Shown here: one piece after another, positions 8,967-19,937 of the stretch
Numbering within the stretch: the stretch's first letter is position 1
How the letters are laid out: every line of letters starts with the position of its first letter
Assembly: GCF_001571145.1 (NCBI RefSeq)
Contig: NZ_BCTF01000024.1
Coordinates: forward strand, 26,801 to 90,800
DNA: 64,000 nucleotides
DNA from: Hydrogenophaga flava NBRC 102514
GTDB taxonomy: Bacteria; Pseudomonadota; Gammaproteobacteria; Burkholderiales; Burkholderiaceae_C
Direction: 5' to 3'
The notes under the pieces: generated by a model
Databases searched by the model: none
Told to the model about the DNA's origin: nothing
The model's input: only the letters and a program-made list of their open reading frames with translations
Position numbers and translations under genes: made by a program

Positions 8967-11051
8967 TCACTTGGATTGTGTGTCCCTGCCGGGCGGGACG
9001 TCCTCATCATCGGGCGGCATGAAGTCCAGGACTTCAAAGTCGATCAGGTTGCCCATGTCTGCGGATTCTGAAGCAGGCATACCCGTCGATCGCGCAGGCT
9101 TGGCCGTGGGCTCCACCGGCACCACCACGTCGGGCAGGGACGCCTCGAACGCCGACGCGTCGTGCAACGCATCCAGGTCAATGTCCAGACCAAGGCGGGG
9201 AGAGGCGTGCGGTACTTCATCCATCGGTTCGGTCAACCGTTCGGATGCAGCCGCAGCAGCCGCAGTCATCTTTGGTCCCGCAGCCTTGAGCGGACGGATC
9301 GCCGTGTGCTGGAAGTCCGAAGAAGGGGTACTCGAATCGCGCTGGATCACATCCTTCGCGATGGCGTGAAGAAGCAGGAGCTCTCGGTACGCTTCGAGAT
9401 CAAAAACCTCCGACTCGGGATCAGCCGCATCCTTGAAGATGGACTTCTCGATGACGTCCAGCACCTTGGGCTGAGGCCACAGGGCCTGAATCCGCCCGAA
9501 CGCAGTTTCGTAAGCTTCGAGCCCCCGGTTGGAGTCGCTGTACTGGTCAAACGGCGGTGCACTCGCATTGAACTGGTGGTTGAACTCTTCGCGCAGCTTT
9601 TCGTACTCGTCGCGCCGCCCCAGCCGGTGGTAGAGCTTGAAGAGATCGAGATAGGCGAGCGCGCTGGGCTCCTGGCTTTCGTGCAAATGCGTCTTGAGGA
9701 TACCGATCGCCTGGTCAAACTCGCCCAGCGACACGAAGAAATCCGACTGCTGCTGGACGTCGAACAGTTCTTCCGTGGCAACGGACCGGGACACGCCGAT
9801 GTGGCTGGTTCGGAAATCGCGGCGCTCGGAAGTGGACAAGGGCATCGCTCCGCTGTCACCAGAACCTCTGCGCATCGGACCCAGTTCGTCCAGCCCCGAA
9901 TCGGCATCCAGATCAAGGTCAAGATCCAATCCTTTGACCGCCACATTCCTTGCAGGCTTCTCGGCAGACACCTTGGCCGCCTTCGCAGTACCAGACGTCC
10001 ACCAGTCCTTCTGAGCGGTACCCGCAACGCCGACGGGCACCTTGCGTTTCCACAGCCAGGCGAGTGCCGCCAAAGCGAGAAGCAGCAACGCCCCCAGCGC
10101 GTATGCTGCCCATGACATAAAGCGGGACTGTTCGAGTCTGGCTTCCATGTCCTGCATGGCGGCCTTGTTGCGCGCCTCCTGCTCACGCAAGCCTTTGGAC
10201 TCGGCTTCAAGGACTGTCAGCTTCTGGGCGTCGCGAAGAATGTCCTCGGGGGATGCGTTCAACGCCTTCCAGAGCTGGGCAGCGGCGGCCCGCTCCTGGG
10301 GGTTCGAGACAGGCTCGCTGAGCAAAGACAGAGACAGTTTGAGAACCGGATCACGCTCGATCGCGAGACTCACATCCACAGGGTCCAACTGGAGCCGCGG
10401 GACCGTGTCCCTTGCGGGTTCCGCCGGTTTGCGCACCACGCTGGCGGGCCTGGGCCTGGAAGAAGATGAAGCGGAAGCGGCAGGCGCCGTACTGCGCGTC
10501 GGGGCCGCCGCAGCACCACTGCTGCGGGCGCCAGAACCGGCCGCAGTCCTCGGGTTCGCTGTCGAACCTGCCACAGCGTTGGGCAGCGGCCTCACCGCCT
10601 CTTGTGCACCGGAGAACGCAGGGGCTGTTTGCGGCGCCGCGGGCTCGGACACGAAGTCCGCCAGCAGCACGTACCGGCGGGAGAACGGAGAAGCGCAGCC
10701 CGCCTTCACCACCACCGAGACAACGGGTTCGTTCACTGGCACCGTGGTCTGAATCCGCACCGAAGCCTCGGCATCGGGCGCGTTGTGCTGCGTCGTGGTG
10801 CGCACGGACGAAGGACCCAGCTGGTTGTCGCCGAAGAACACATCCGCCTGCAGGCACAGCGCCGACAGATCTTCACCGGGAGCAGCGACGGCCTGCACCC
10901 GGATATCAAGAGGCCTGCCAATGACAACAGCGCCGCTGTGTCGCCCCAAAGTAGCCGCCGAACCGCCCAACGCCGTTGATAGCAAAATAGAGCCAACCAA
11001 GATCTGGCGCACGTCACAGCCCTTCCGTTCTTCGTGGCAACATTTTGTCAT
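8967..11051 (-). CDS. FimV-like membrane protein
   Basis: About 694 aa. It begins with a hydrophobic export segment (VRQILVGSILLSTALGGSAATLG), then a FimV/LysM-like N-terminal region (SGAVVIGRPLDIRVQ, LCLQADVFFGDNQLG). A long Ala/Pro/Ser-rich linker, a coiled coil, one membrane helix (SWAAYALGALLLLALAALAWLWKRK) and an acidic TPR-like C-terminal part follow. FimV homologues organise the cell pole for type IV pili and twitching motility. ATG 11051 has GGAGGG 9 bases upstream; a GTG at 11012 would give a classic signal peptide and is a real alternative. It is divergent from the 3-hydroxyacyl-CoA dehydrogenase gene. Confidence 0.82.
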   Translation of the reverse strand: MTKCCHEERKGCDVRQILVGSILLSTALGGSAATLGRHSGAVVIGRPLDIRVQAVAAPGEDLSALCLQADVFFGDNQLGPSSVRTTTQHNAPDAEASVRIQTTVPVNEPVVSVVVKAGCASPFSRRYVLLADFVSEPAAPQTAPAFSGAQEAVRPLPNAVAGSTANPRTAAGSGARSSGAAAAPTRSTAPAASASSSSRPRPASVVRKPAEPARDTVPRLQLDPVDVSLAIERDPVLKLSLSLLSEPVSNPQERAAAAQLWKALNASPEDILRDAQKLTVLEAESKGLREQEARNKAAMQDMEARLEQSRFMSWAAYALGALLLLALAALAWLWKRKVPVGVAGTAQKDWWTSGTAKAAKVSAEKPARNVAVKGLDLDLDLDADSGLDELGPMRRGSGDSGAMPLSTSERRDFRTSHIGVSRSVATEELFDVQQQSDFFVSLGEFDQAIGILKTHLHESQEPSALAYLDLFKLYHRLGRRDEYEKLREEFNHQFNASAPPFDQYSDSNRGLEAYETAFGRIQALWPQPKVLDVIEKSIFKDAADPESEVFDLEAYRELLLLHAIAKDVIQRDSSTPSSDFQHTAIRPLKAAGPKMTAAAAAASERLTEPMDEVPHASPRLGLDIDLDALHDASAFEASLPDVVVPVEPTAKPARSTGMPASESADMGNLIDFEVLDFMPPDDEDVPPGRDTQSK

Positions 11052-11087
11052 AGGTCGTTGCCCTCCCCTCTCAAATAATACTTTCAT

Positions 11088-12608
11088 ATGACCCCAACTT
11101 TTCAAACGGTCGGCATCGTGGGTGCCGGCGCCATGGGCCGCGGCATCGCGCAGATGGCGGCCCAGGCCGGCAGCGCAGTCATCTTGTTCGATCTGCAGCC
11201 CAATGCAGCCGAAGCTGCCCGACAGGCGCTGGCGGACACCTGGCAAAAACTGGTGGAAAAGAACAAGCTTGATGCCGCGCAGCGCACCGCCATGCTGGAT
11301 CGGCTCCGCTGTGCCGAAGCCCTCGCTTCGCTGGCCCCCTGCGACCTGGTCGTGGAAGCCGTCGTCGAGCGGCTGGAAGTCAAACAGAAGCTGTTTTCCG
11401 AACTGGAGTCCATCGTTTCCGAACAATCGGTGCTGGCAACCAACACCTCCTCGTTGTCAGTGACGGCCATCGGCGCGGCGCTTCAGCGCCCTCGACAGCT
11501 TGCCGGGTTCCACTTCTTCAACCCCGTGCCGCTGATGCGCGTGGTCGAAGTGATCGCCGGTCTCAAGACCGACCCGGAGGTGTGCGAGCGGCTGACCGCC
11601 TTTGCCCGCGAATTCGGGCATACCCCCGTATCGGCGCAAGACACCCCCGGCTTTATCGTCAACCACGCAGGCCGCGGCTACAGCACGGAAGCGCTGCGGG
11701 TGGCGAGCGAGCGGGTGGCCGAGTTCGCGACCATCGACCGCATCCTCAAAGACCAGATGGGCTTCCGGCTCGGTCCTTTCGAGCTGATGGATCTGACCGC
11801 CCTGGACGTCTCGCACCCGGTCATGGAGTCGATCCACCGCCAGTACTACGACGAACCGCGCTACCGCCCCAGCGTAATCACGGCACAACGACTCGCCGGC
11901 GGCGTGGTCGGCAAGAAGGTCGGTGACGGCTTCTATGCATACAAAGACGGCATAGCGCAGGTTCCTGCCGAGCCGCCGGTGCCCGAGGTCGGTGCCCTGC
12001 CGCCGGTCTGGGTTTCGCCCAAGGCCGCGCGTCGGGCCGAGATCTACCAGTTGCTCAAGAACCTGGGCGCGAACATCGAAACAGCCCAGGCACCATCGGC
12101 CAGCGCGCTGATCGTGGTGGCACCGCTCGGACTGGACGTGACCACCCTGGCCGCGGTCGAGCGGCTCGACCCCACCCGCACCGTTGGCATCGACATGATG
12201 CTGGAGGACGCCGCCACCAAGCGCCGCGTGCTGGCCACCAACCCGGCGACGCGACCCGACATGCGCGATGCAGCGTACGCCCTGTTCGCAAAGGACGGCA
12301 AGGCGGTGAGCGTGGTCAGGGACAGTGGCGGCTTCGTGACGCAGCGCGTCGTCGCCACCATCGTCAACATCGCGGCCGACATGTGCCAGCAGGGCATCTG
12401 CACACCCAAGGACCTGGAAGTGGCGGTGACACTGGGTCTGGGATACCCCATGGGTCCGCTGGCCATGGGCGACAAGGTCGGCCCCACCAATGTGCTGGAG
12501 ATCCTGTTCAACATGGGCACGGTCTACGGCGACCCGCGCTACCGCCCCTCGCCCTGGCTGCGCCGCCGCGGCGCCCTGGGCCTGAGCCTGATGCACGAAG
12601 AGGTCTGA
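11088..12608 (+). CDS. 3-hydroxyacyl-CoA dehydrogenase (PaaH-like)
   Basis: Oxidises L-3-hydroxyacyl-CoA to 3-ketoacyl-CoA with NAD in beta-oxidation or phenylacetate-type pathways. The 506-aa protein starts with the Rossmann motif VGIVGAGAMGRGIAQMAAQAG, has ATNTSSLSVTAI and GFHFFNPVPLMRVVEV, and two C-terminal 3HCDH-type helical domains (DTPGFIVNHAGRGY; second copy DSGGFVTQRVVATI). This length and duplicated C-terminus match the PaaH/PaaC type. The enoyl-CoA hydratase starts 2 bases after it. Confidence 0.93.
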   Translation: MTPTFQTVGIVGAGAMGRGIAQMAAQAGSAVILFDLQPNAAEAARQALADTWQKLVEKNKLDAAQRTAMLDRLRCAEALASLAPCDLVVEAVVERLEVKQKLFSELESIVSEQSVLATNTSSLSVTAIGAALQRPRQLAGFHFFNPVPLMRVVEVIAGLKTDPEVCERLTAFAREFGHTPVSAQDTPGFIVNHAGRGYSTEALRVASERVAEFATIDRILKDQMGFRLGPFELMDLTALDVSHPVMESIHRQYYDEPRYRPSVITAQRLAGGVVGKKVGDGFYAYKDGIAQVPAEPPVPEVGALPPVWVSPKAARRAEIYQLLKNLGANIETAQAPSASALIVVAPLGLDVTTLAAVERLDPTRTVGIDMMLEDAATKRRVLATNPATRPDMRDAAYALFAKDGKAVSVVRDSGGFVTQRVVATIVNIAADMCQQGICTPKDLEVAVTLGLGYPMGPLAMGDKVGPTNVLEILFNMGTVYGDPRYRPSPWLRRRGALGLSLMHEEV

Positions 12609-12610
12609 GG

Positions 12611-13390
12611 ATGAGCGCCAGCCTCAAAAGCCACAGCCATGGCCAGACCATGGTGCTGACCATCAGCAACCCGGAACACCGCAATGCCCTGGGGCCGGAG
12701 ATCTATGCCGCGGGGGTCGAGGCGCTGAACGTGGCCGAGTCAAGCCCGGAGGTGCGTTCGGTGGTGATCACCGGCGAGGGGAGCCATTTCTGCGCGGGTG
12801 GCAACCTGCAGCGCCTGCTGTCCAACCGCCAGCAGCCGCCCGAGGTGCAGGCCCAGAGCATCGAAAGCCTGCACAACTGGATCGAAACCATCCGCGCGTT
12901 CCCCAAGCCGGTGATCGCCGCCGTGGAAGGCGCCTGTGCCGGTGCGGGCTTCTCGCTCGCGCTGGCCTGCGATTTGCTGGTGGCCGCACAGGACAGCGTC
13001 TTCGTAATGGCCTACAGCAATGTGGGCCTGTCCTCCGACGGCGGTGCCACCTGGAGTCTGGCGCGCGCCCTGCCCCGCGCCACGGCGATGCAGTTGCTGA
13101 TGTGCGGCGACCGCATCGACGCCGCCCGCCTGCAGATCCTGGGCGTGGTCAACCAGGTGTGTGCCAGCGGCGAGGCGATGGCCACCGCGCTGGCGCTGGC
13201 CGAGAAGCTCAACACCCGGGCACCCAATGCCATGGCCAGCATCAAGGAGCTGGTGAACGAGGCACAGACCGCGCCGCTGCACACCCAGCTGGCCGCCGAA
13301 CGCGACCACTTCGTGCGCAACCTCCATCACGCCAACGGCGGTGAAGGCATCTCGGCCTTTCTTGAGAAGCGCCGCCCCGGCTACCGCTAA
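12611..13390 (+). CDS. Enoyl-CoA hydratase/isomerase family protein
   Basis: Crotonase-fold enzyme, 259 aa, acting next to the dehydrogenase in acyl-CoA breakdown. It has the oxyanion-hole motifs HFCAGGNLQ (about residue 62) and EGACAGAGFSLALACD (about residue 110), and the usual C-terminal helices. The acidic catalytic residues of true hydratases are not clear here, so isomerase or another crotonase reaction remains possible. ATG 12611 follows the previous stop by 2 bases. Confidence 0.9.
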   Translation: MSASLKSHSHGQTMVLTISNPEHRNALGPEIYAAGVEALNVAESSPEVRSVVITGEGSHFCAGGNLQRLLSNRQQPPEVQAQSIESLHNWIETIRAFPKPVIAAVEGACAGAGFSLALACDLLVAAQDSVFVMAYSNVGLSSDGGATWSLARALPRATAMQLLMCGDRIDAARLQILGVVNQVCASGEAMATALALAEKLNTRAPNAMASIKELVNEAQTAPLHTQLAAERDHFVRNLHHANGGEGISAFLEKRRPGYR

Positions 13391-13401
13391 TTAACAAGCC
13401 T

Positions 13402-13431
13402 GCCGTGCTGCGGTTTTGAAAGCGGCACGGC
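13402..13431 (+). terminator. Inverted repeat after the enoyl-CoA hydratase gene
   Basis: GCCGTGC at 13402-13408 and GCACGGC at 13425-13431 can pair over a loop that contains TTTTGAAA. No T-run follows. Possible terminator before the regulator gene. Confidence 0.35.
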
Positions 13432-13527
13432 GACACCTGCGGGACAGTCCCCCGCGCTATCCCTGATGCTTCCGGCGCGTCCCAGTGGTGACAATGGGAG
13501 CGCTCTCAGTCACTCAAAAGACATCCG

Positions 13528-14247
13528 ATGGACGAACCCATTCTGACAATGGAAGAACGCGAGGCGATCAACAACGGTCGCTGGTTCCAGAGTCTTTCCC
13601 CCTCCCTGCGTCACGACATTCTCCGATGCGCCTACGTCAAGCGATTCAAGGACGGCGACCTGATCGTCGCCCGCGGCGAACCGCCCACCGAGTGGACGGG
13701 GGTTGCCAAGGGCGCGGTGCGTGTCAGCTCGACCTCGCTTTCGGGCAAGCTGATCACGCTGACCTATGTGGAGCCCGGTGTGTGGTTCGGGGACGTGGCA
13801 TTTTTCGACGGGGACCGCCGCACGCACGACGCCTATGCGCATGGCCCGACCACGCTGTTGTGCGTGGCGCGCAACGATTTCCAGAAGATCCTCAGTGCCC
13901 ATGTCGAGCTTTACGAAGCGCTGATGCGCCTCCAGGCGCGGCGCATCCGCACGTTGTTCGGCCTGGTGGAAGACCTCAACACCCTGCCGCTGCGTGCGCG
14001 CCTTGCCAAGCAGCTGCTGCACCTGGTGCGCTCCTACGGCGTGCCCTGCCTGTCGGATGGCAACGAGATGCGCATCGGCCTGCAGCTGGCACAGGAAGAA
14101 CTGGCGCAACTGCTCGGCGCCTCGCGCCAGCGCGTCAACCAGGAACTCAAATCCATGGAGCGCGAAGAAGCGATCCGCATCGAGCAGGGAGGGCTGGTGG
14201 TGCGCAACCGCGACATGCTGATGCGCATCGCCGAAGCCGAGCACTGA
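13528..14247 (+). CDS. Crp/Fnr family transcriptional regulator
   Basis: A 239-aa protein with an N-terminal cyclic-nucleotide-binding-type beta-barrel (DGDLIVARGEPPTEWTGVAKGAVRV ... VWFGDVAFFDG) and a C-terminal winged helix with QEELAQLLGASRQRVNQELKSME. No N-terminal Fnr cysteine cluster is visible, so it is not an oxygen-sensing Fnr. It lies inside a block of acyl-CoA catabolic genes read in the same direction, so a role in their control is likely. Confidence 0.92.
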   Translation: MDEPILTMEEREAINNGRWFQSLSPSLRHDILRCAYVKRFKDGDLIVARGEPPTEWTGVAKGAVRVSSTSLSGKLITLTYVEPGVWFGDVAFFDGDRRTHDAYAHGPTTLLCVARNDFQKILSAHVELYEALMRLQARRIRTLFGLVEDLNTLPLRARLAKQLLHLVRSYGVPCLSDGNEMRIGLQLAQEELAQLLGASRQRVNQELKSMEREEAIRIEQGGLVVRNRDMLMRIAEAEH

Positions 14248-14278
14248 CCGTTTTCCTGCCCTCACCGACCGTGACCGA

Positions 14279-15364
14279 ATGAACGACCTACAGAACTTCA
14301 CCGGCACACGGCCGGTGGCGGCCCAGCACGCTGTCGACACCGCCGCCCTCCAGGCCTGGCTCGAACGTCATGTCGAAGGCTTCAGCGGCCCCCTGAGCAT
14401 CGAGATGTTCAAGGGTGGCCAGTCCAACCCCACCTACAAACTCATCACGCCGGCGCGCGCCTACGTCATGCGCGCCAAGCCCGGTCCGGTGGCCAAGCTG
14501 CTGCCCTCTGCCCACGCCATCGAGCGCGAGTTCCGCGTGATGGGCGCGCTGCACGGCACCGGTGTGCCGGTGGCCCGCATGCACGCTCTGTGCGAGGACG
14601 AGTCGGTGATCGGCCGCGCTTTCTATGTAATGGAGTGCGTCGACGGCCGTGTGATGTGGGACCAGTCGCTGCCCGAGCTGACCAATGACCGGCGCGACGC
14701 CATCTACGACGAGATGAACCGCGTGATGGCCGCGCTGCACTCAGTGCGCCCAGCAGACATCGGTCTGGCCGACTACGGCAAGCCCGGCAACTACTTCGAA
14801 CGCCAGATCGGCCGCTGGAGCAAGCAGTATGTGGCGTCGATCACGCAGCCCATCCCCGAGATGGACCAGCTCATGGAATGGCTGCCCCGGAACATTCCGG
14901 CCATGGCGCGCGACGAATCGCTGGTGTCCATCGTGCACGGCGACTACCGGCTGGACAACCTGATGTTCCACCCCACCGAGCCGCGCGTGCTCGCGATCCT
15001 CGACTGGGAGCTGTCCACGCTGGGCCACCCGCTGGCCGACTTCAGCTACCACTGCATGGCCTGGCACATCCCGCCCGGCGCCTTCCGCGGCATCGGCGGC
15101 CTGGACGTGCAGGCGCTGGGCATTCCGACCGAGGCCGAGTACATCCGCCGTTACTGCGAGCGCACCGGCTTTGTCACACCCGAACAGCTCAAGGCCGACT
15201 GGAACTTCTACCTGGCCTACAACCTGTTCCGCCTCGCCGCCATCCTGCAAGGCATCGCAAAGCGCGTCGAGATGGGCACCGCCTCCAGCGCGCAGGCGGT
15301 GTCGTCCGCCGCCGGCGCGCGCCCGCTCGCCGAAATGGCCTGGCGCTTCGCGCAGCAGGCCTGA
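14279..15364 (+). CDS. APH-family phosphotransferase linked to acyl-CoA dehydrogenase
   Basis: A 361-aa aminoglycoside-phosphotransferase-fold protein. It shows a kinase-like N-lobe ([23 protein letters not shown]), the catalytic loop [14 protein letters not shown] and metal-binding [18 protein letters not shown]. Such proteins are regularly next to, or fused to, ACAD10/11-type acyl-CoA dehydrogenases, where they phosphorylate 4-hydroxyacyl-CoA substrates before the dehydrogenase-like step. Here the acyl-CoA dehydrogenase gene follows after 44 bases, which supports that role. Confidence 0.9.
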   Translation: MNDLQNFTGTRPVAAQHAVDTAALQAWLERHVEGFSGPLSIEMFKGGQSNPTYKLITPARAYVMRAKPGPVAKLLPSAHAIEREFRVMGALHGTGVPVARMHALCEDESVIGRAFYVMECVDGRVMWDQSLPELTNDRRDAIYDEMNRVMAALHSVRPADIGLADYGKPGNYFERQIGRWSKQYVASITQPIPEMDQLMEWLPRNIPAMARDESLVSIVHGDYRLDNLMFHPTEPRVLAILDWELSTLGHPLADFSYHCMAWHIPPGAFRGIGGLDVQALGIPTEAEYIRRYCERTGFVTPEQLKADWNFYLAYNLFRLAAILQGIAKRVEMGTASSAQAVSSAAGARPLAEMAWRFAQQA

Positions 15365-15408
15365 GCACCCCTTCCCCCAACGTCCAGACCACACACAAGG
15401 ACCACCCC

Positions 15409-16668
<1,260 letters not shown>

Positions 16669-16725
16669 TGCGCACCAACAAACCGCGCAGAGCCCCCTGG
16701 CGACAGGGTATACTCGCCGGCTTGT

Positions 16726-16802
16726 CGGAGCGTAGCGCAGCCTGGTAGCGCATCTGCTTTGGGAGCAGAGGGTCGCGAGTTCGAATCCCGCCGCTCCGAC
16801 CA
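16726..16802 (+). tRNA. tRNA-Pro (anticodon TGG)
   Basis: 77 nt with encoded CCA. The acceptor stem CGGAGCG pairs with CGCTCCG. The D arm, an anticodon stem-loop with CTTTGGGAG (anticodon TGG) and the TTCGAAT T-loop are all clear. Confidence 0.97.
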
Positions 16803-16813
16803 TTCTTCAGGAC

Positions 16814-16843
16814 AAAAAAGGCCCACTGCGTGGGCCTTTTTTG
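16814..16843 (+). terminator. Rho-independent terminator after tRNA-Pro
   Basis: AAAAAAGGCCCAC, 4-base loop, GTGGGCCTTTTTT (about 16814-16843), between the two tRNA genes. The tRNA-Arg gene therefore probably has its own promoter or depends on readthrough. Confidence 0.88.
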
Positions 16844-16860
16844 TATCCTGTCCGCACCGG

Positions 16861-16937
16861 CTGCCCGTAGCTCAACCGGATAGAGCAGCTGCCTTCTAAG
16901 CAGCAGGTCGGGGGTTCGAGTCCCTCCGGGCAGGCCA
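16861..16937 (+). tRNA. tRNA-Arg (anticodon TCT)
   Basis: 77 nt with encoded CCA. The acceptor CTGCCCG pairs with CGGGCAG; the anticodon loop CCTTCTAAG carries TCT; the T-loop is TTCGAGT. Confidence 0.95.
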
Positions 16938-16978
16938 GCGATTTCTCCCCAAGCCCCCTTCTGCGCGGCCACCGTCGC

Positions 16979-19264
16979 ATGCAATCACACGAACAACCTG
17001 TCCTGCGCGATCTGGTCCTCGTCGGTGGCGGCCACAGCCATGTGGTTGCGCTGCGCATGCTGGCCATGCGGCCCGAACCGGGCCTGCGCATCACCATGGT
17101 CTGCACCGACATCGACACGCCCTACTCCGGCATGTTGCCCGGCTACATCGCGGGCCACTACAGCTTCGACGAGGTCCACATCGACCTAGGCCGCCTGGCG
17201 GTGTTCGCCGGCGCGCGCTTCATCCACGGCGAGGTGACCGGGCTGGACCGCGCGAACCAGCGTGTGCTGCTCAAGGGACGGCCCTCCATTCCTTACGACC
17301 TGCTGTCCATCAACACCGGCTCCACGCCGAATGTGCGTCAGGTCGACGGCGCCCAGGCCCACGCGGTGCCGGTCAAGCCCATCGCCCACTTCAACCAGCG
17401 CTGGCTCGCCCTCCTGGAGCGCGTGCGCAGCCTGCGCGACCGCTTCACCGTGGCGGTGGTGGGCGGCGGCGCGGGCGGCGTGGAACTGGTGCTGTCCATG
17501 CAATACCGGCTGCGCCAGGAGCTGCAGGCCCTGGGCAAGAGCCCGGACCTGTTGCAGTTCGTGCTGCTCACCGCGGGCGACAGCCTCCTGCCCACCCACA
17601 ACCCCAGGGTCCGGGCGCGCTTTGCCCACGTGCTGAAGGAGCGGCGCGTGGCCGTGCACACGCGTGCCGAGGTGACGCAGGTTTCGCCCGGCTGCCTGAC
17701 CACGCAGGACGGACGCACCTTCGACGCCGACGAGACCATGTGGGTGACGCAGGCAGGCGGCCCGGCCTGGTTGCAGGGCACGGGTCTGGCGCTGGATGAA
17801 CACGGCTTCGTCTGCGTCAACGAATACCTGCAGACGCCGGACGACCCGAAGATCTTTGCGGCCGGCGACGTGGCGTCTTTCCTGCCACGCCCGCTGGAGA
17901 AGGCCGGCGTGTTCGCGGTGCGCATGGGCCCTGCACTGGCGCGCAACCTGCGCAACGCCCTGCGCGGTCAACCCCTGCAGCCCTACCGCCCGCAGAAACA
18001 CTGGCTGGCGCTGATCTCCACCGGCGCCCGCCACGCCGTAGCCTCGCGCGGCCCCATCGGCTTCGCGGGCGACTGGGTCTGGCGCTGGAAGGACCACATC
18101 GACCAGCGCTTCATGCGCAAGTTCACCGAGCTGCCCGCCATGGCGCCGGCCGCACTATCGCAGGCCGCGCGCGCCAGCGGCCTGGTGCTGAGTGCCGAAG
18201 AGTCGCGCCAGGCGATCTCGGCGATCGCCATGCGCTGCGGCGGCTGCGGCGCTAAGGTGGGGGCCAGCATCCTCAGCCGCGCTCTCGGCAACTTGCAGCC
18301 GGTGCAGCGCGACGACGTGCTGATCGGCCTGCACGCGCCGGACGACGCCGCCGTGGTGCGCGTGCCGCCGGGCATGGCGATGGTGCACACGGTGGACTTC
18401 TTCCGCAGCTTCATCGACGACCCCTACCTGTTCGGCCAGGTCGCGGCCAACCACGCGCTGGGCGACATCTTCGCCATGGGCGCCGAACCGCAGTCGGCCA
18501 CGGCCATCGCCACCGTGCCGCCCGGCCTGGAGGCCAAGGTCGAAGACCTGCTGTTGCAGATGATGACCGGCGCGGTCGAGGTGCTCAACGCGGCGGGCTG
18601 CTGCCTGGTCGGCGGGCACACCGGCGAAGGGCGCGAACTGGCGCTGGGCTTCGCCGTCAACGGCCTGATCGACGAGCGCATGACCGGCGTGATGCGCAAG
18701 GGCGGCATGCGGCCCGGCGACGTGCTGCTGCTGACCAAACCCATCGGCACCGGCACCCTGTTTGCGGCGCACGCACAGCACGCGGCCAAAGGCCGCTGGG
18801 TCGATGCGACGCTGCAGTCGATGGTGGTCTCCAACCAGGCCGGTGCCCGCATCCTGCGCGAACACGGCGCCACCGCCTGCACCGACCTCACCGGCTTCGG
18901 CCTGCTCGGCCACCTGGTCGAAATGACCCGCCCCTCGGGCATGGACGCCGAGCTGCAGCTGGGCGCCCTGCCCCTGCTCGACGGCGCGGTGGAGTGCGTC
19001 CAGGCCGGCATCGTCAGTTCGCTGCAGCCGGCCAACGTGCGCCTGCGCCGCGCACTGCGCAACGCCGAGGCCTTCGTGGACGACCCGCGCTACCCGCTAC
19101 TGTTCGACCCTCAGACGGCGGGCGGCCTGCTGGCCAGCGTACCGGCCGACCGTGCAGCCGACTGCGTCCGCGCGCTCCAGGCGGCGGGCTACCCGCACAC
19201 CGCAGCCATCGGCCGCGTCAGCGCTGCGAGCGACGCGCTCGAACCAGTGGTGCTGAGCGCCTGA
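16979..19264 (+). CDS. selD: Fused FAD-dependent oxidoreductase / selenide, water dikinase (SelD)
   Basis: Two-domain protein of 761 aa. Residues 1 to about 390 are an NADH-dehydrogenase-like pyridine nucleotide-disulfide oxidoreductase (LVLVGGGHSHVVALR, VAVVGGGAGGVELVL, IFAAGDVASFL). Residues from about 415 are selenophosphate synthetase, with catalytic Cys423 and Lys426 in RCGGCGAKVG and Asp-rich ATP sites (DDAAVVRV, HTVDFFRSFIDDPYLFGQVAANHALGDIFAMGA). SelD makes selenophosphate for selenocysteine and selenouridine tRNA. The fused reductase may generate or deliver selenide. No selA, selB or tRNA-Sec is seen in this window. Confidence 0.93.
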   Translation: MQSHEQPVLRDLVLVGGGHSHVVALRMLAMRPEPGLRITMVCTDIDTPYSGMLPGYIAGHYSFDEVHIDLGRLAVFAGARFIHGEVTGLDRANQRVLLKGRPSIPYDLLSINTGSTPNVRQVDGAQAHAVPVKPIAHFNQRWLALLERVRSLRDRFTVAVVGGGAGGVELVLSMQYRLRQELQALGKSPDLLQFVLLTAGDSLLPTHNPRVRARFAHVLKERRVAVHTRAEVTQVSPGCLTTQDGRTFDADETMWVTQAGGPAWLQGTGLALDEHGFVCVNEYLQTPDDPKIFAAGDVASFLPRPLEKAGVFAVRMGPALARNLRNALRGQPLQPYRPQKHWLALISTGARHAVASRGPIGFAGDWVWRWKDHIDQRFMRKFTELPAMAPAALSQAARASGLVLSAEESRQAISAIAMRCGGCGAKVGASILSRALGNLQPVQRDDVLIGLHAPDDAAVVRVPPGMAMVHTVDFFRSFIDDPYLFGQVAANHALGDIFAMGAEPQSATAIATVPPGLEAKVEDLLLQMMTGAVEVLNAAGCCLVGGHTGEGRELALGFAVNGLIDERMTGVMRKGGMRPGDVLLLTKPIGTGTLFAAHAQHAAKGRWVDATLQSMVVSNQAGARILREHGATACTDLTGFGLLGHLVEMTRPSGMDAELQLGALPLLDGAVECVQAGIVSSLQPANVRLRRALRNAEAFVDDPRYPLLFDPQTAGGLLASVPADRAADCVRALQAAGYPHTAAIGRVSAASDALEPVVLSA

Positions 19265-19288
19265 GTCCGCCTGGGCGTCGCGGTCCGC

Positions 19289-19936
19289 TCAGTCCGGCGG
19301 CACCTGCCACTGCTGAATATCGAACACCTGCCCGCCCGGCGGCACGTCGTCCGGATCATGCGTGACCAGCACGGTCGGGATGCGCTGGCGCTGGATCTGT
19401 TTGAACACGAAACCGCGGAACTGCGCGCGCAGCGCCGCGTCCAGCCGCGAGAAGGGCTCGTCCAGCAGCAGCGCGCGGGGTTCGGCCAGCAGCGCCCGCA
19501 TCAGGCTCACGCGCGCGCGCTGCCCGCCCGAGAGGGTGGCGGGGTCGCGGTCGTGAAAGCCCTCCAGACCGATGTCGCGCAGTGTCTGCGCCACCCGCTC
19601 GCGCCGGGCCGTGGCGCCGCGCACCGTGGCCGGCAATGCGAACGCGAGGTTCTGCCCCACGCTCAGGTGGGGAAACAGCAGGTCGTCCTGGAACAGGATG
19701 CCGATGCCGCGCGCCTCCACCGGCAGACCGTCGCGCCGCTGGCCGTCCAGCCACAGCTCGCCCTGCGCCTGGAACGCCGGGTCCAGATCGCCCACCAGCC
19801 AGTTGAGCAGGGTCGACTTGCCCGAGCCCGACGCTCCGGTGAGCGTGACGATGGCGCCCTGCCCGACCTGCAGGTCCAGACCCGCGATGAGCTGATGGCC
19901 GTCCTTGGCGATGGTCAGATGTCGAATCTCAAGCAT
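19289..19936 (-). CDS. ynjD: ABC transporter ATP-binding protein (YnjD-like)
   Basis: A 215-aa ATPase with Walker A GASGSGKST (about residue 35), Q-loop FQDDLLFPH, signature LSGGQRAR, and Walker B LLLDEPFSRLD. It is the last gene of a leftward permease operon: binding protein (22753-21578), double permease (21605-19938), then this ATPase 1 base later. The substrate is not known. Confidence 0.92.
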   Translation of the reverse strand: MLEIRHLTIAKDGHQLIAGLDLQVGQGAIVTLTGASGSGKSTLLNWLVGDLDPAFQAQGELWLDGQRRDGLPVEARGIGILFQDDLLFPHLSVGQNLAFALPATVRGATARRERVAQTLRDIGLEGFHDRDPATLSGGQRARVSLMRALLAEPRALLLDEPFSRLDAALRAQFRGFVFKQIQRQRIPTVLVTHDPDDVPPGGQVFDIQQWQVPPD

Positions 19937-19937
19937 T

